DNA from: Salvelinus alpinus | Taxonomy: Eukaryota; Chordata; Actinopteri; Salmoniformes; Salmonidae | Assembly (NCBI RefSeq): GCF_045679555.1 | Contig: NC_092099.1 | Location: 15,018,076-15,082,075 of the forward strand | Direction: 5' to 3' | DNA length: 64,000 nt | In this document: positions 13,560-60,719 of the stretch, in pieces | How the letters are laid out: every line of letters starts with the position of its first letter | Numbering within the stretch: position 1 is the first letter of the stretch | The notes under the pieces: generated by a model | The model's input: the letters and a program-made list of their open reading frames with translations, nothing else | Databases searched by the model: none | Told to the model about the DNA's origin: nothing | Program-made: the position numbers and the translations under genes

Positions 13560-14320
13560 TGTGGAGATGGGAGAACCTTCCAGAAGGATTACCATCTCTG
13601 CATTACTCCACCAATCAGGCCTTTATGGTAGAGTGGCCAGACAGAAGCCACTCTTCAGTAAAAGGCACATGACAGCCATCTTGGAATTTGCCAAAAGGCA
13701 CCTAAATGACTTTCAGACCATGAGAAACAAGATTCTCTGATCTGATGGAACCAAGAAGGAACCCTTTTGCCTGAATGCCAAGCGTCACTTCTGGAGGAAA
13801 CCAAGCACTGCTCATCACCTGGCCAATACCATCCCTACAGTGAAGCATGGTGGTGGCAGCATCATGATGTGGGGATGTTTTTCAGCGGCAGGGACTGGGA
13901 GACTAGTCAGGATCGAGTGAAAGATAAATGGAGTAAAGTACAGAGAGATCCTTGATGAAAACCCGCTCCAGAGCGCTCAGGACCTCAGACTGGGGCAAAG
14001 GTTCACCTTCCAACAGGACAACAACCCTAAGCACACAGCCAAGACAACACAGGAGCGGCTTCAGGACAAGTCTCTGAATGTCCTTGAGTGTCCCAGTCAG
14101 AGCCTGGACTTGAACCCGATCGAACATCTTTGGAGAGACCTGAAAATAGCTGTACAGCGACGCTCCCCGTCCAACCTGACAGAGATTGAGAGGGTCTGCA
14201 GAGAAGAATGGGAGAAACTCCCTAAATACAGGGGTGCCAAGCTTGTAGCGTCATACCCAAGAAGACTTGAGGCTGTAATCGCTGCCAAAGGTGCTTCAAC
14301 AAAGTACTGCTTAAAGGGTC
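13560..14320 (+). pseudogene. Tc1-like transposase remnant
   Basis: Broken plus-strand transposase. The N-terminal third is full of stops and frame changes. The catalytic part is recognisable: [17 protein letters not shown] near 13838-13890, FQQDNNPKHTAKTTQERL near 14009-14060 (second D), and DLNPIEHLWRDLKIA near 14107-14151 (E). A stop (TGA) after RLVRIE at about 13918 and earlier stops rule out function. Confidence 0.8.
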
Positions 14321-14321
14321 T

Positions 14322-14671
14322 TATCAGGATAAAGGTAAGACCCAGATGCAGACCGTGTCGAAGTAACAATGTTTATTACAGCAACAGGGGCAAAGGTACA
14401 GGACGGCAGGAAGGCTCAGGGTCAGGGGGAAGCAGAGTGGTCAGGCGGGCGGGCTCAGGGTTAGGACAGGCAAGGGTCAAAACCAGGAGGACGAGAAAAG
14501 AGAGGCTGGGGAAAAGCAGGAGCTGATACAAAAAACGCTGCTTGACTTGACAAACAAGACGAACTGGCAACAGACAAACAGAGAACACAGGTATAAATAC
14601 ACAGGGGATAATGGGGAATATGGGCGACACCTGGAGGGGGGTGGACAGGTGAAACAGATCAGGGTGTGACA
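14322..14671 (-). mobile_element. Solo LTR inserted in Tc1 copy
   Basis: Flanked by the 5-bp duplication GGTCT (14317-14321 and 14672-14676). On the minus strand it begins TGTCACACCCTGATC and ends CCTGATA, with an AATAAACATTGTTAC near its 3' end that reads as an LTR polyadenylation signal. No internal retrotransposon genes are present, so this is probably a solo LTR left by LTR-LTR recombination. Confidence 0.72.
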
Positions 14672-14875
14672 GGTCTGAATACTTATGTAAATGTGATAAT
14701 TTGTATTTTTACAAATACATTTTCAAAGATTTCTAAAAACGTGTTTTTGCTTTGTCATTATGTGGTGTTGTGTGTAGATTGATGAGGATCTTTTTTAAAT
14801 GAATTTTTTAATAAGGCTATAGCGTGACAAAATGTGGAAAAAGTCAATGGTTCTAAATACTTTCCAAATGCACTG

Positions 14876-16045
14876 TAGGTAAAAGGCCCTGGTGACTTCA
14901 TGACTCTTTTTCTACACGTTGATTTAACAAATCAATATGCTGGACAGTAAAACAGAATAACAGACTGTATAATTCTTTATGATAATTTACAGCACACAGC
15001 GCCATCAGTCGCCTTGATTTATGACACAAAGCCATCAATTAATTAGCCACCTCATTTGGTAATTTGCCAACATTGATAAAGATAAATCCTTTCTAAGTAC
15101 ATCTTACAATAGACTTTGGTCTGAACCTGAACTCCTGTGACTAAGCTTAAATCAAGAAGTTCTTTATTCACTCTAAATCTAATATATTAGCCTTAACCTA
15201 GAAGCTAACAGAATGCTGCACACCTATCAGTAACATTAGAAGCCTGTTTCAGAACAGTGTCATTATTAGCCACTCACATTCCAGTGTCTTTAAGAGAAGA
15301 GTGAACGGTGACATTTTGACTCAGAAACTATTCAACACGCAATCTGGAATTCTTGTTCCTGACTCAAAATGGTCATGTAATTGGCTTTGTGTTTGACAAG
15401 ATGTAGTTTAAAAGGATAAATACAAAAGTTCCTTTTGGATTAGAACTCAATATCTTGCTTTATTGCAATTGTAAAGCATACATTGACTATTTGAATCTTT
15501 TTATTGAGTACATGCTGAGCATAACACTACAAACATACATTAACTGTACTATTCTTTCTACCTCATGAGATAACTGGACTATGTTAGTAAATATACTTCC
15601 CTATGGTCCCTTGCTTTGGTCTTGTGAGCTCCATAATTGTGACCCTTGTGTTCTGACACATCTTTGCTGTAACCAGTAATGCTGCCATTATGATGACCTG
15701 ACATAGGCCCCTTTCCAATCCTTTGTAGAAATTAGGAATGCACTTAGAAGGTCCTCTCTCTCTCTTTCTTTCTTTTCTTTCTCTCTTTCTTCTCTCTCTC
15801 TCGTTCTCTCTCTCTCTCCCTCTCTCCTTCTCGCTCTCCACCTATAATCTTTGAAAAGTTGAAATGGGGGCAGACTTAGCTTTGAGGTCTCTACAATGTC
15901 CACATTGTTTTATGATCTGCAGTGAGAATAAAACCCAGGTCAGTTCAAGCTGTAAACCATCTTAAAGGCATGATCAAACAACATCTTTTGTGAATGATAG
16001 GCAGCATACATTCCATTGAAACATGTTAAAACCAATTGTGTGTGA
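14876..16045. other. No gene seen; contains CT microsatellite
   Basis: AT-rich intergenic sequence with no recognised coding region. The only clear structure is the pyrimidine repeat at 15751-15838. Confidence 0.45.
15751..15838. repeat. CT/TTTC microsatellite
   Basis: A nearly pure pyrimidine tract of CT repeats with interspersed TTTC units. Open frames on the opposite strand here (glutamate/arginine runs) are by-products of the repeat. Confidence 0.9.
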
Positions 16046-16049
16046 TATA

Positions 16050-16497
16050 CACTGAGAGTACAAAACATTGGGAACACCTGCTCTTTCCATAACATAGACT
16101 GACAAGGTGAATCCAAGTGAAAGCTATGATCCCTTATGGATATCACCTGTTAAATCCACTTCAATCAGTGTAGATGAAGGCGAGGAGACAATTGAGACAT
16201 GGATTGTGTATGTGTGCCATTCAGAAGGTGAATGGGCAAGGCAAAATATTTAAGTGGTAGTAGGTGCCAGGCGCACCGGTTTGAGTGTGTCAAGAACTGT
16301 TTTTTTTTCAAACTCAAGAGTTTCCTGTGTGTATCAAGAATGGTCCACCGTCCAAAGGACATCCAGCCAACTTGACACAACTGGGGAAACATTTGGGGTC
16401 AACATGGGCCGGCACGTCCATGCCCCGGCGAATTGAGGCTCTTCTGAGGGCCAAAGAGGGTGTAACTCAATATGCCTAATGTTTTGTACACTCGGGG
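16050..16497 (+). mobile_element. Tc1-like deletion derivative
   Basis: About 450 bp bounded by inverted ends: CACTGAGAGTACAAAACATT on the left and AATGTTTTGTACACTCGGGG on the right, each abutting TA. The interior keeps scraps of transposase-like sequence but is far too short for a full frame. It is a non-autonomous internally deleted copy. Confidence 0.75.
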
Positions 16498-16762
16498 TAT
16501 GTGAATATACAGTAGATTTATGTGCACATGTTCGGGTTATCAAGAAAAACATTTTTAAAAGTGTTCCTCAAGGCTAAAATACACTCATCAATAATATTTT
16601 GTCTCAGGACATGTCAACACTGTATTCATGCCTTTGTCATCCCTTTGTCCAGTCAACAGTCTCCTAAAAAGAGTGTTATTCCCAGTGTTGCACTCGAGTT
16701 CATTAGACAAGATGGCGCCGTACTGGATGGCTCCCTTGTGATTTTTTTGGCATTTTCACAAA

Positions 16763-18340
16763 ATGTATCCACTACCGTTTCTTATAACCGATGATAACTC
16801 TGTACTCCTGCTTCCTGTTCACAAGAATAAGCTCAAACAGGAAGTACCTGTGACTCACTCCATTGAGAAATGGTCATCAGTATCAGAGATTATGCTACAG
16901 GACTGCTTTGCTAGCGCTGATTGGAATATGTTCCGAGACTCCGCCAATAACATCAACGAGCTAACCACCTCTATCACCGACTTCATAAGGAAATGCATCA
17001 GCATCAAATGCATCTCCCCACAGTGAAGGTTTGCTGCTTTCCCAATCAAAAGCCCTGGATTAACACAGAGGTTGGTGCTAAACGAAAGGACAGGGCTACC
17101 ACACACAGTGCTATCGCTGACAATTCTGAGGCTATAGCTGAGGACAGGAACAAGTACATGAAGTCCCGCTACGACCGCAGCAGAGTCATTAAACGAGCAA
17201 AAGGCCAATATAGGAATAAGGTGGAATCATATTACACAAGCTCCTATACCCGTCGCATAGGGCAGATCAGCTGGCAGGCATATTCACATCGATTTTCAAC
17301 CTCCTTGTCCCAGTCTGTAAATCCCCACATTTTAAGATGACTACCATCATTCCTGTTCCCACTTTGAGGCTTTATGCCACAATGAACACTGCCCTATAGT
17401 GCTCACATCTGTAATCATAAAGTGCTTTGAAAGGCTGGTTATGGCACGCATCAACTCCATCATCCCAGACATCCCAGACTCACTCCAATGTGCATACTTC
17501 CCCAACACCATTGTCCCCTCCAAGCTCGTCACCAAGCTTAGGATATTGGGACTGAACACCTCCCTCTGCAACTCAATACTGGACTTCCTGACGGGCCGAC
17601 CCCACGCTGACCCTCAACACGGATCTACAGGGATGTATGCTTAGTCCCCTCCTGTACTGTCTGTTCAACCATGACCGCATGGCCCCACACAACTCCAACA
17701 CCATCATCAAGTTTGCTGACGACACAACAATCGTAGGCCTGATCACTAGCGACGATGAGACACCCTGCAGGGAGGAGGCCAGTGACCTGGCAGTGTGGTG
17801 CTGGGACAACAACATCTCCCTTAACCTCAGTAAGACAAAGGAGCTGATCGTGGACTACAGGAAATAGGGCGGCGAGCATGCCCTCATCCATATCAACGGG
17901 GCTGCAGTGGAGCAGGTCGAGAGCTTCAAGTTTCTCGGGGTCCAGATCACTGCCTTAAAATGGTCCACACACAGACGTTCAGGAGGTTTAAAAAGTTTAG
18001 CATGGGCCCTCAAATCCTTAAAAAGTTATACAGCTGCACCATTGAGAGGATCTTGACTGTCTGCATCATTGCTTGGTATGGCAACTGTACTGCCCTCGAT
18101 CGCATAGCACTACAGAGGGTGGTGCGGATAGCCTAGTACATCACTGGGGCCAAGCTCCCTGCCACCCAGGACCTCTATATGAAATGAAGGTCCGGAAAAT
18201 CGTTAAAGACTCCAGCCACCCAAGCCATAGACTGTTCTCTCTGCTTCCGCACGGCAAGAGGTACCGGTGCATCAAGTCTGACACCAACAGGCTCTTGAAC
18301 AGTTTTTATCCCCAAGCCACAAAACTACTAAATAGCTAAC
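16763..18340 (+). pseudogene. LINE reverse transcriptase remnant
   Basis: Pieces of a non-LTR retrotransposon ORF2 lie in several plus frames. They include a linker region with SRYDRSRVIKRAKGQYRNKV near 17170, an RT segment VIIKCFERLVMARINSIIPD near 17410, LSPLLYCLFNHD near 17640, and the catalytic FADDTTIVG at about 17712-17738. These are followed by SLNLSKTKELIVDYRK and a C-terminal HRLFSLLPHGKRYR region near 18225. Frameshifts, stops and a missing segment near 17330 make it non-functional. Confidence 0.85.
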
Positions 18341-18646
18341 AAAATGGCTACACGGACTATCTGAATTTACCCTTGTATTTATTTGTATTTTTGCTGTCTT
18401 TATGCATTCTCACAGGACTCTACACACACACACGCACACTGACACTCCAACACACACAGTACATGCACACACATTTATACTGACTCTACACACACACACA
18501 CTCACATACAATCTTAATTTACGCTGCTGCTACTCCGTTTATCATACATCCCGATGCCTAGTCACCTTACCCCGATACATATCTACCTCTATCACTCCAG
18601 TATTCTGCACATTATAAATATGGTATTGGAACTGACCCTGTAGATA

Positions 18647-19826
18647 TACTGAACAAAAATATAACTGCAACATGCAACAATTTAAAAGATTTTACTGAGT
18701 TACAGTTCATATAAGGAAATCAGTCAATTGAAATAAATAAATTAGGCTCTAATCTATAGATTTCACATGACTGGGAATACAGATATGCACCTGTTGGTCA
18801 CAGATACCTTAAAAGAAAGGTAGGGGTGTGAATCAGAAAATCAGTCGGTATCTGGTGTGACAACCATTGGCCTTATGCAGCCCGACACATCTCCTTCGCA
18901 TAGAGTTGATTAGGCTGTTGATTGTGGCCTGTGGAAAGTGTGTCCCACTCCTCTTCAATGGCTGTGCGAAGTTACTCGATATTGGCGTAACCCCACCGCC
19001 ACCATGGGGCACTCTGTTCACAGCGTGGGTATCAGCAAACCGCTCACCCACACAATGCCATAAACACTGTCTGCCATCTGCCTGGTACAGTTGAAACCGG
19101 GATTCATCTGTGAAGAGCGCACTTCTCCAGTGTGCCAGTGTGCCAGTGGCTATCGAAGGTAAGCATTTTCCTTCTGAAGTCGGCTATGACGTCGAACTGC
19201 TGTCAGGTCAAGACCCTGGTGAGGACGAGGAGCACACAGATGAGCTTCCCTGAGACGGTTTCCTACAGTTTGTGCAGAAATTTGCAAACCCACAGTTTCA
19301 TCAGCTGTCCGGGTGGCTGGTCTCAGACGATCCCACAGGTGAGAAAACCGGATGTGGAGGTCCTGGGCTGGCGTGGTTACACGTGGTCTGCGGTTGTGAG
19401 GCTGGTTGGACGTACTGCCAAATTCTCTAAAACAACGTTGGAGGTGGCTTGTGGTAAAGAAATGAACATTAAAATCTTTGGCAACAGCTCTGGTGGACAT
19501 TCCTACAGACAGCATGCCAATTGCACACTCCCTCAAAACTTGAGACATCTGTGGCTTTGTCTTGTGTGACAAAACTGCACATTTTAGAGTGGCCTTTTTA
19601 TTGTCCCCAGCACAAGGTGCACCTGTGTAATGCCACACTTGTCAGGTGGATGGATTACGTTGGTAAAGGAGAAATGCTCACTAACAGGTATGTAAACAAA
19701 TGTGTGCAAAAGATTTGAGAGAAATAAGCTTTTTGTGCGTATGGAACATTTCTGGAGTCTTATATTACAGTTTATGAAACATGGGACCAACACTTTACAT
19801 GTTGCGTTTATATTTTGTTCAGTGTA
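18647..19826 (-). mobile_element. Tc1-like element inserted in LINE
   Basis: The left end ACTGAACAAAAATATAAC and the right end GTTTATATTTTGTTCAGT are inverted, at TA dinucleotides. The same family occurs at 22224-23022 and 47383-48143. The remnant transposase is on the minus strand. The insertion splits the 3' end of the LINE and so is younger than it. Confidence 0.88.
19150..19638 (-). pseudogene. Tc1-like transposase N-terminal remnant
   Basis: A minus-strand frame of 162 codons holds the N-terminal DNA-binding half of a Tc1-type transposase: VLRECAIGMLSVGMSTRAVA, then FGSTSNQPHNRRPRVTTPAQ, then TVGNRLREAHLCAPRPHQG. The catalytic half is missing or scrambled to the left (18830-19050 keeps a GGGGVTPI-like scrap). 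Non-functional. Confidence 0.82.
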
Positions 19827-19989
19827 GCTTTAATTTCTTGTATGTTTTTGTTCTACCTTATGTTATTTTTAGTACTACATTCATATTGATCATTGTATTG
19901 TTGGTTTAGAGATTGCAAGAGATGCATTTCACTGTACTTGTGCATGTGACATTAAAACTTGAAATGTGGCTGCCTTGACAGACAGTTAA

Positions 19990-20655
19990 GAGTTAAATGT
20001 GTTCTCAGCGCTGTCTTACAGTGGCTCTGAGTGGCTCATCCATTCGTTTTAAGCTCCCAATATGTCTTGAGAAGATAGCAGGGCATGGCTGGCACATGGG
20101 CTGGGTTCTTCCTGTAAAGGGATGTTCCAAGGAGCTTGGAGAGGAGGATGCCATTTCCTGAAGACCTTCCCACAATTGTGACGTAAATGCAGAGACCACA
20201 TTTAGGAATCATGACTAATTCATGAACAGTGTGTCCACCAGGTGTTATTAGTCAGAATGGTCATACATATTTCAGAAGCCATTCTTTTTTGGATGAATGA
20301 TTAAGGAGCCTATCAAATTGACCATTGTCTTTCAAAAATATTCCTTGTTTTAAGAAGCTTTAAACATTTTAATCAACTTGGCAAACTAGTGTGACACAAG
20401 ACGTTCCCTGACTCTTCATGTTTTCTTATGGAGCTTGAATTTGAGAGGCTCCATTCCCTGCAGCTTAACGAACACAAAAGGCTTGAGGCAGAGTGTCGAG
20501 TCAGTGCCAATCCTACCTACCTCTTTGTCCACCTGGATTTGGGAGGTTCATTTGTCCAATTGATTAGCTTCACATTTGACCTACTGTCCATCCGCGTCCA
20601 ACCATTACATTTACTGTCTGCAAAGACTAAAAGCCCTGGCCACTCGTACATTATT
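19990..20655. other. No gene seen
   Basis: Intergenic sequence with short open frames only and no recognised domain or terminal repeat. Confidence 0.4.
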
Positions 20656-20658
20656 AAC

Positions 20659-20810
20659 GGTCCCGTGTGGCTCAGTTGGTAGAGCATGGCGCTTGCAACG
20701 CCAGGGTTGTGGGTTCATTCCCCACGGGGGGACCAGGATGAATATGTATGAACTTTCCAATTTGTAAGTCGCTCTGGATAAGAGCGTCTGCTAAATGACT
20801 TAAATGTAAA
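20659..20810 (+). mobile_element. tRNA-derived SINE of salmonid type
   Basis: The head resembles a tRNA with a clear A box (GGCTCAGTTGGTAGAGC) and B box (GGGTTCATTCCCC). It runs into a tail containing GTAAGTCGCTCTGGATAAGA and GCGTCTGCTAAATGAC, characteristic of tRNA-Lys-derived SINEs of salmonids. It is transcribed in the family by RNA polymerase III. The tRNA-like head continues into a SINE body, so it is not a functional tRNA gene. It lies about 500 bp upstream of the itga6 start codon. Confidence 0.92.
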
Positions 20811-21099
20811 ATTAGCTAGATGCCCTAAGACACATGGGCCTCTTTTGATGATAATGTCTGGCCATAAGAGTGTGATTATTGATAAATATACTGTACATGT
20901 TGATGAATAGACTTAATGCACCTCTCAGTCCAGTCTGGTTACCAAATAGCCATTTCTGACCAATATTGGCTACAGTGTACTTTGATTTAATTTAATGACA
21001 CCATGTATATTTTATCAAATGTTAACTCTAATGTGAACTGGAATGAATGAAGACAACTGAAATGGGCAGAGACTGGAGGTCAAATCAAACCCCAAAGTT

Positions 21100-21306
21100 A
21101 GAAAACTGTTAGGGATTTGTGTGGTGACGTAAAGGGCGGAGGGAGCAGAGGAGGCGCGCTGTAGTGCACGATTACTAATCCGTAAACCCGGGATAACAAC
21201 AGAAGCATTCAGCAGGTCATGGAATTCAGCAGCGAATCCTGAGCGAGGGGTAGTGGAACAACCAGCACAGCATTGAATTATAGTGGTACCCTTAGGTGCT
21301 AACGCA
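21100..21306 (+). promoter_or_regulatory. itga6: Probable itga6 promoter-proximal region and 5' UTR
   Basis: This stretch is richer in GC than its surroundings. It carries a CRE-like TGACGTAA (21125-21132), a GC box GGGCGG (21134-21139) and GGAGGCGCGC just downstream, with no obvious TATA box. It directly precedes the exon 1 start codon. The transcription start cannot be fixed from sequence. Confidence 0.5.
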
Positions 21307-58070
<36,764 letters not shown>

Positions 58071-58360
58071 TCATAAGACACTTGACTGTTGGGATGCTGT
58101 CAGAGACCAGAATCTCCCGTTTTTTCTAAACATCCCAGTGTCACGAACACATTGATCTTAGTTATTTATTTTGTACAGTCTAAACTCTATTGACTGCATT
58201 TGTGAAGCAAACTCCAAAATATACTTTTTCTATTCTCCCGAAGGATTCTCAGATCAAAACTGTGTCCTATCCTGAGGAAATGAGAAGCATCACATCTTAC
58301 AATTCATTTTTTCTGAATTGGGACTTTTTAAATAAATGATCTGCCACTGATACTGTTTAT
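58071..58360 (+). promoter_or_regulatory. itga6: itga6 3' UTR with polyadenylation signal
   Basis: AT-rich sequence after the distal stop, with AATAAA at 58331-58336. Further AATAAA copies lie at 58811-58816 and 59251-59256, so longer 3' ends are possible. Nothing coding is seen between here and 59345. Confidence 0.6.
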
Positions 58361-59349
58361 TTTTTTTGAGCATAAACAGTTTCAATCCAATGTTTAGCTG
58401 AATATAATATTTTTTTGGGGGGGTCAGTTTTGTCCAATCTATTGTACTGTATAGACTGGAACATTTTGTATGTTTGTATATATTTAAATACTTTAGCACA
58501 CTGTATATTTATTTTAGTCATTATCTTAAAAACAAAATGCATTGGCCAAATACTTTTTTTTAAATCTAAAGGTTACTTTTCAGTAAGGGCAAATGTTACT
58601 GATGATTTTCTAGTGCTACACAGACTAAAAAGTAGCTACAGGTATTAAGCAAATAATATTGTTTCAATACATGCTATTAGATATAATCAGTTATGTCAGT
58701 TAAGAGTTTGAGTTAAAACTATGATTCACACCATACCTTTGTTTATCCCCCTGTACTGGAATATGCTTCCGTTAATAGCAATGCAGCTGGGACAACTGGA
58801 GCCAACAAGCAATAAAATGCTGATTATTGTTTAGCTAATTGTTTTTGAAGGATGTGTGGGTCTTGAAGATGACACAATATATGCACGAAAATGCAGATTT
58901 CAGAAACATTTGGATCTTGTGGATGAATAACCTGCATCATTGTTTACTTGTAGTTATGGCCAGGTCCAGGTGATGGAGTTTGGACACTCCAAATTGGTTG
59001 TTCTCACATAGGTTCACTGTGATAAGAGGTGCAACTAAACTATTATTGTTAACATTTAAATCTAAATGTATGTTTTATGTGATTGCCTCTGTATCAGACT
59101 TCATTATATGGAAGCTATTCAAAGGGATATTGCTATGGAATGGTGATCAATGAGAAAAATTTAGTAGCCCTACCTAAAAAAAAGTGGGGGGTAATCACTG
59201 GCTATTCATTCATTCCTCAATTCAGATGTTTTGAATACTGTGCAAATTGCAATAAATAGAGAAATGTATGGAAGTTGTACCAGTATTTCACTCCTTTTCC
59301 TCCTTCTGCTTTACATATCTATGGCCAAAATATATTAGATTAGGCCAGA

Positions 59350-60712
59350 TATAAACGTCCTCTCACTGTCAACTGAGTTTATTTTCAGGAAACTTAACAT
59401 GTGTAAATATTTGTATGAACATAACAAGATCCACAGACATGTGACTAACAGAAATGGAATAATGTGTCCCTGAACAAAGGGTGGGTTCAAAATCAAAAGT
59501 AACAGTCAGTATCTGGTGTGGCCACCAGCTGCATTAAGTACTGCAGTGCATCTCCTCATGGACTGCACCATCTTTGCCAGTTCTTGCTGTCAGATGTTGC
59601 CCCACTCTTCCACCAAGGCACCTGCAAGTTCCCGGACATTTCTGGGGGGGAATGGCCCTAGCCCTCACCCTCCGATCCAACAGGTCCCAGACGTGCTCAA
59701 TGGGATTGAGATCCTTACTCTTCTCTGGCCATGGCAGAACACTGACATTCCTGTCTTGCAGGAAATCACTCACAGAACGAGCAGTATGGCTGGTGGCATT
59801 GTCATGCTGGAGGGTCATGTCAGGATGAGTCTGCAGGAAGGGTACCACATGAGGGAGGAGGATGTCTTCCCTGTAACGCACAGCATTGAGATTGCCTGCA
59901 ACGACAACAAGCTCAGTCCGATGATGTTGTGACACACCCCCCCAGACCATGACGGACCCTCCACATCCAAATCGATCCCGCTCCAGAGTACAGGCCTCGG
60001 TGTAACGCTGATTCCTTCGACGATAAAACACAACTCCGACCATCACCCCTAGTGAGACAAAACCGTGACGTCAGTGAAGAGCCTTTTTGCCAGTCCTGTC
60101 TGGTCCAGCGACGGTGGGTTTGTGCTCATAGGCGACGTTATTGCCGGTGATGTCTGGTGAGGACCTGTCTTACAACAGGCCTACAAGCCCCCAGTCCAGC
60201 CTCTCTCAGCCTTTTGCAGTTAGTCTGAGCACTGATGGAGGGATTGTGCGTTCCTGGTGTAACTCGGGCAGTTGTTGCCATCCTGTACCTGTCCCGCAGG
60301 TGTGATGTTCGGATGTACCGATCCTGTGCAGGTGTTGTTACACGTGGTCTGCCACTGCGAGGACGATCAGCTGTCTGTCCTGTCTCCCTGTAGCGCTGTC
60401 TTAGGCGTCTCACAGTACGGACATTGCAATTTATTGCCCTGGCCACATCTGCAGTCCTCATGCCTCCTTGCAGCATGCCTAAGGCATGTTCACGTAGATG
60501 AGCAGGGACCCTGGGCATCTTTCTTTGTGTGTTTTTCAGAGTCAGTAGAAAGGCCTCTTTAGTGTCCTAAGTTTTCATAACTGTGACCTTAATTGCCTAC
60601 CGTCTGTAAGCTGTTAGTGTCTTAACGACCGTTTCACAGGTGCATGTTCATTAATTGTTTATGGTTCATTGAACAAGCATGGGAAACAGTGTTTAACCCC
60701 TTTACAATGAAG
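59350..60712 (-). mobile_element. Tc1-like transposon downstream of itga6, ends truncated
   Basis: The left flank (about 59350-59500) and right flank (about 60640-60712) are diverged inverted sequences containing TAACATG/CATGTTCATT-type motifs, but both outermost ends are lost. A minus-strand transposase occupies the centre. The right side abuts the DIRS-like element directly. Confidence 0.75.
59534..60518 (-). pseudogene. Tc1-like transposase pseudogene
   Basis: Minus strand from MPRVPAHLREHALGMLQGGM (60518), with helix-turn-helix RAINCNVRTVRRLRQRYRE and SGRPRVTTPAQDRYIRTSHL, to the catalytic half. That half has GCGGSVMVWGGVSQHHRTEL (near 59930), LQHDNATSHTARSVSDFLQD (second D, near 59770-59830) and KDLNPIEHVWDLLDRRVRAR (E, near 59660-59720). 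The first D region falls in a frame break at 60046-60138. Close to full length. Confidence 0.88.
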
Positions 60713-60719
60713 ATAGAGT

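Larger units (their letters stand above)
13158..14875 (+). mobile_element. Tc1-like transposon, degenerate, with nested solo LTR
   Basis: The ends are inverted: CAATGCATTCGGAAATGATT at the left and its diverged reverse complement ending CCAAATGCACTG at the right, each next to TA. The inner parts of both ends also match (for example the AAAGCAAAAAC and ATTGATGAGG motifs). It carries remnants of a transposase and a 350-bp solo LTR at 14322-14671. Confidence 0.88.
16690..19965 (+). mobile_element. LINE (L2-like), interrupted by a Tc1 element
   Basis: A plus-strand LINE begins near the GACAAGATGGCGCCG motif at about 16709, carries a decayed reverse transcriptase and reaches a 3' tail ending GTGACATTAAAACTTGAAA near 19965. 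The 3' untranslated part has a CA-rich stretch (18420-18510). A Tc1-like element at 18647-19826 is inserted in the 3' part, and the LINE tail resumes after it. The 3' tail resembles the fragments at 24415-25041 and 33923-34092. Confidence 0.82.

Noticed and set aside
15584..15903. Glutamate/arginine-rich minus-strand open frames
   Set aside because: Generated by the CT microsatellite at 15751-15838.
20659..20735. tRNA gene
   Set aside because: A and B boxes are present but the sequence continues into a SINE tail and the acceptor stem is not maintained, so it is a tRNA-derived SINE head.
21283..21306. Upstream in-frame GTG as the itga6 start
   Set aside because: Eukaryotic initiation favours the ATG at 21307, which is followed at once by a typical signal peptide; the GTG adds residues without precedent in integrins.
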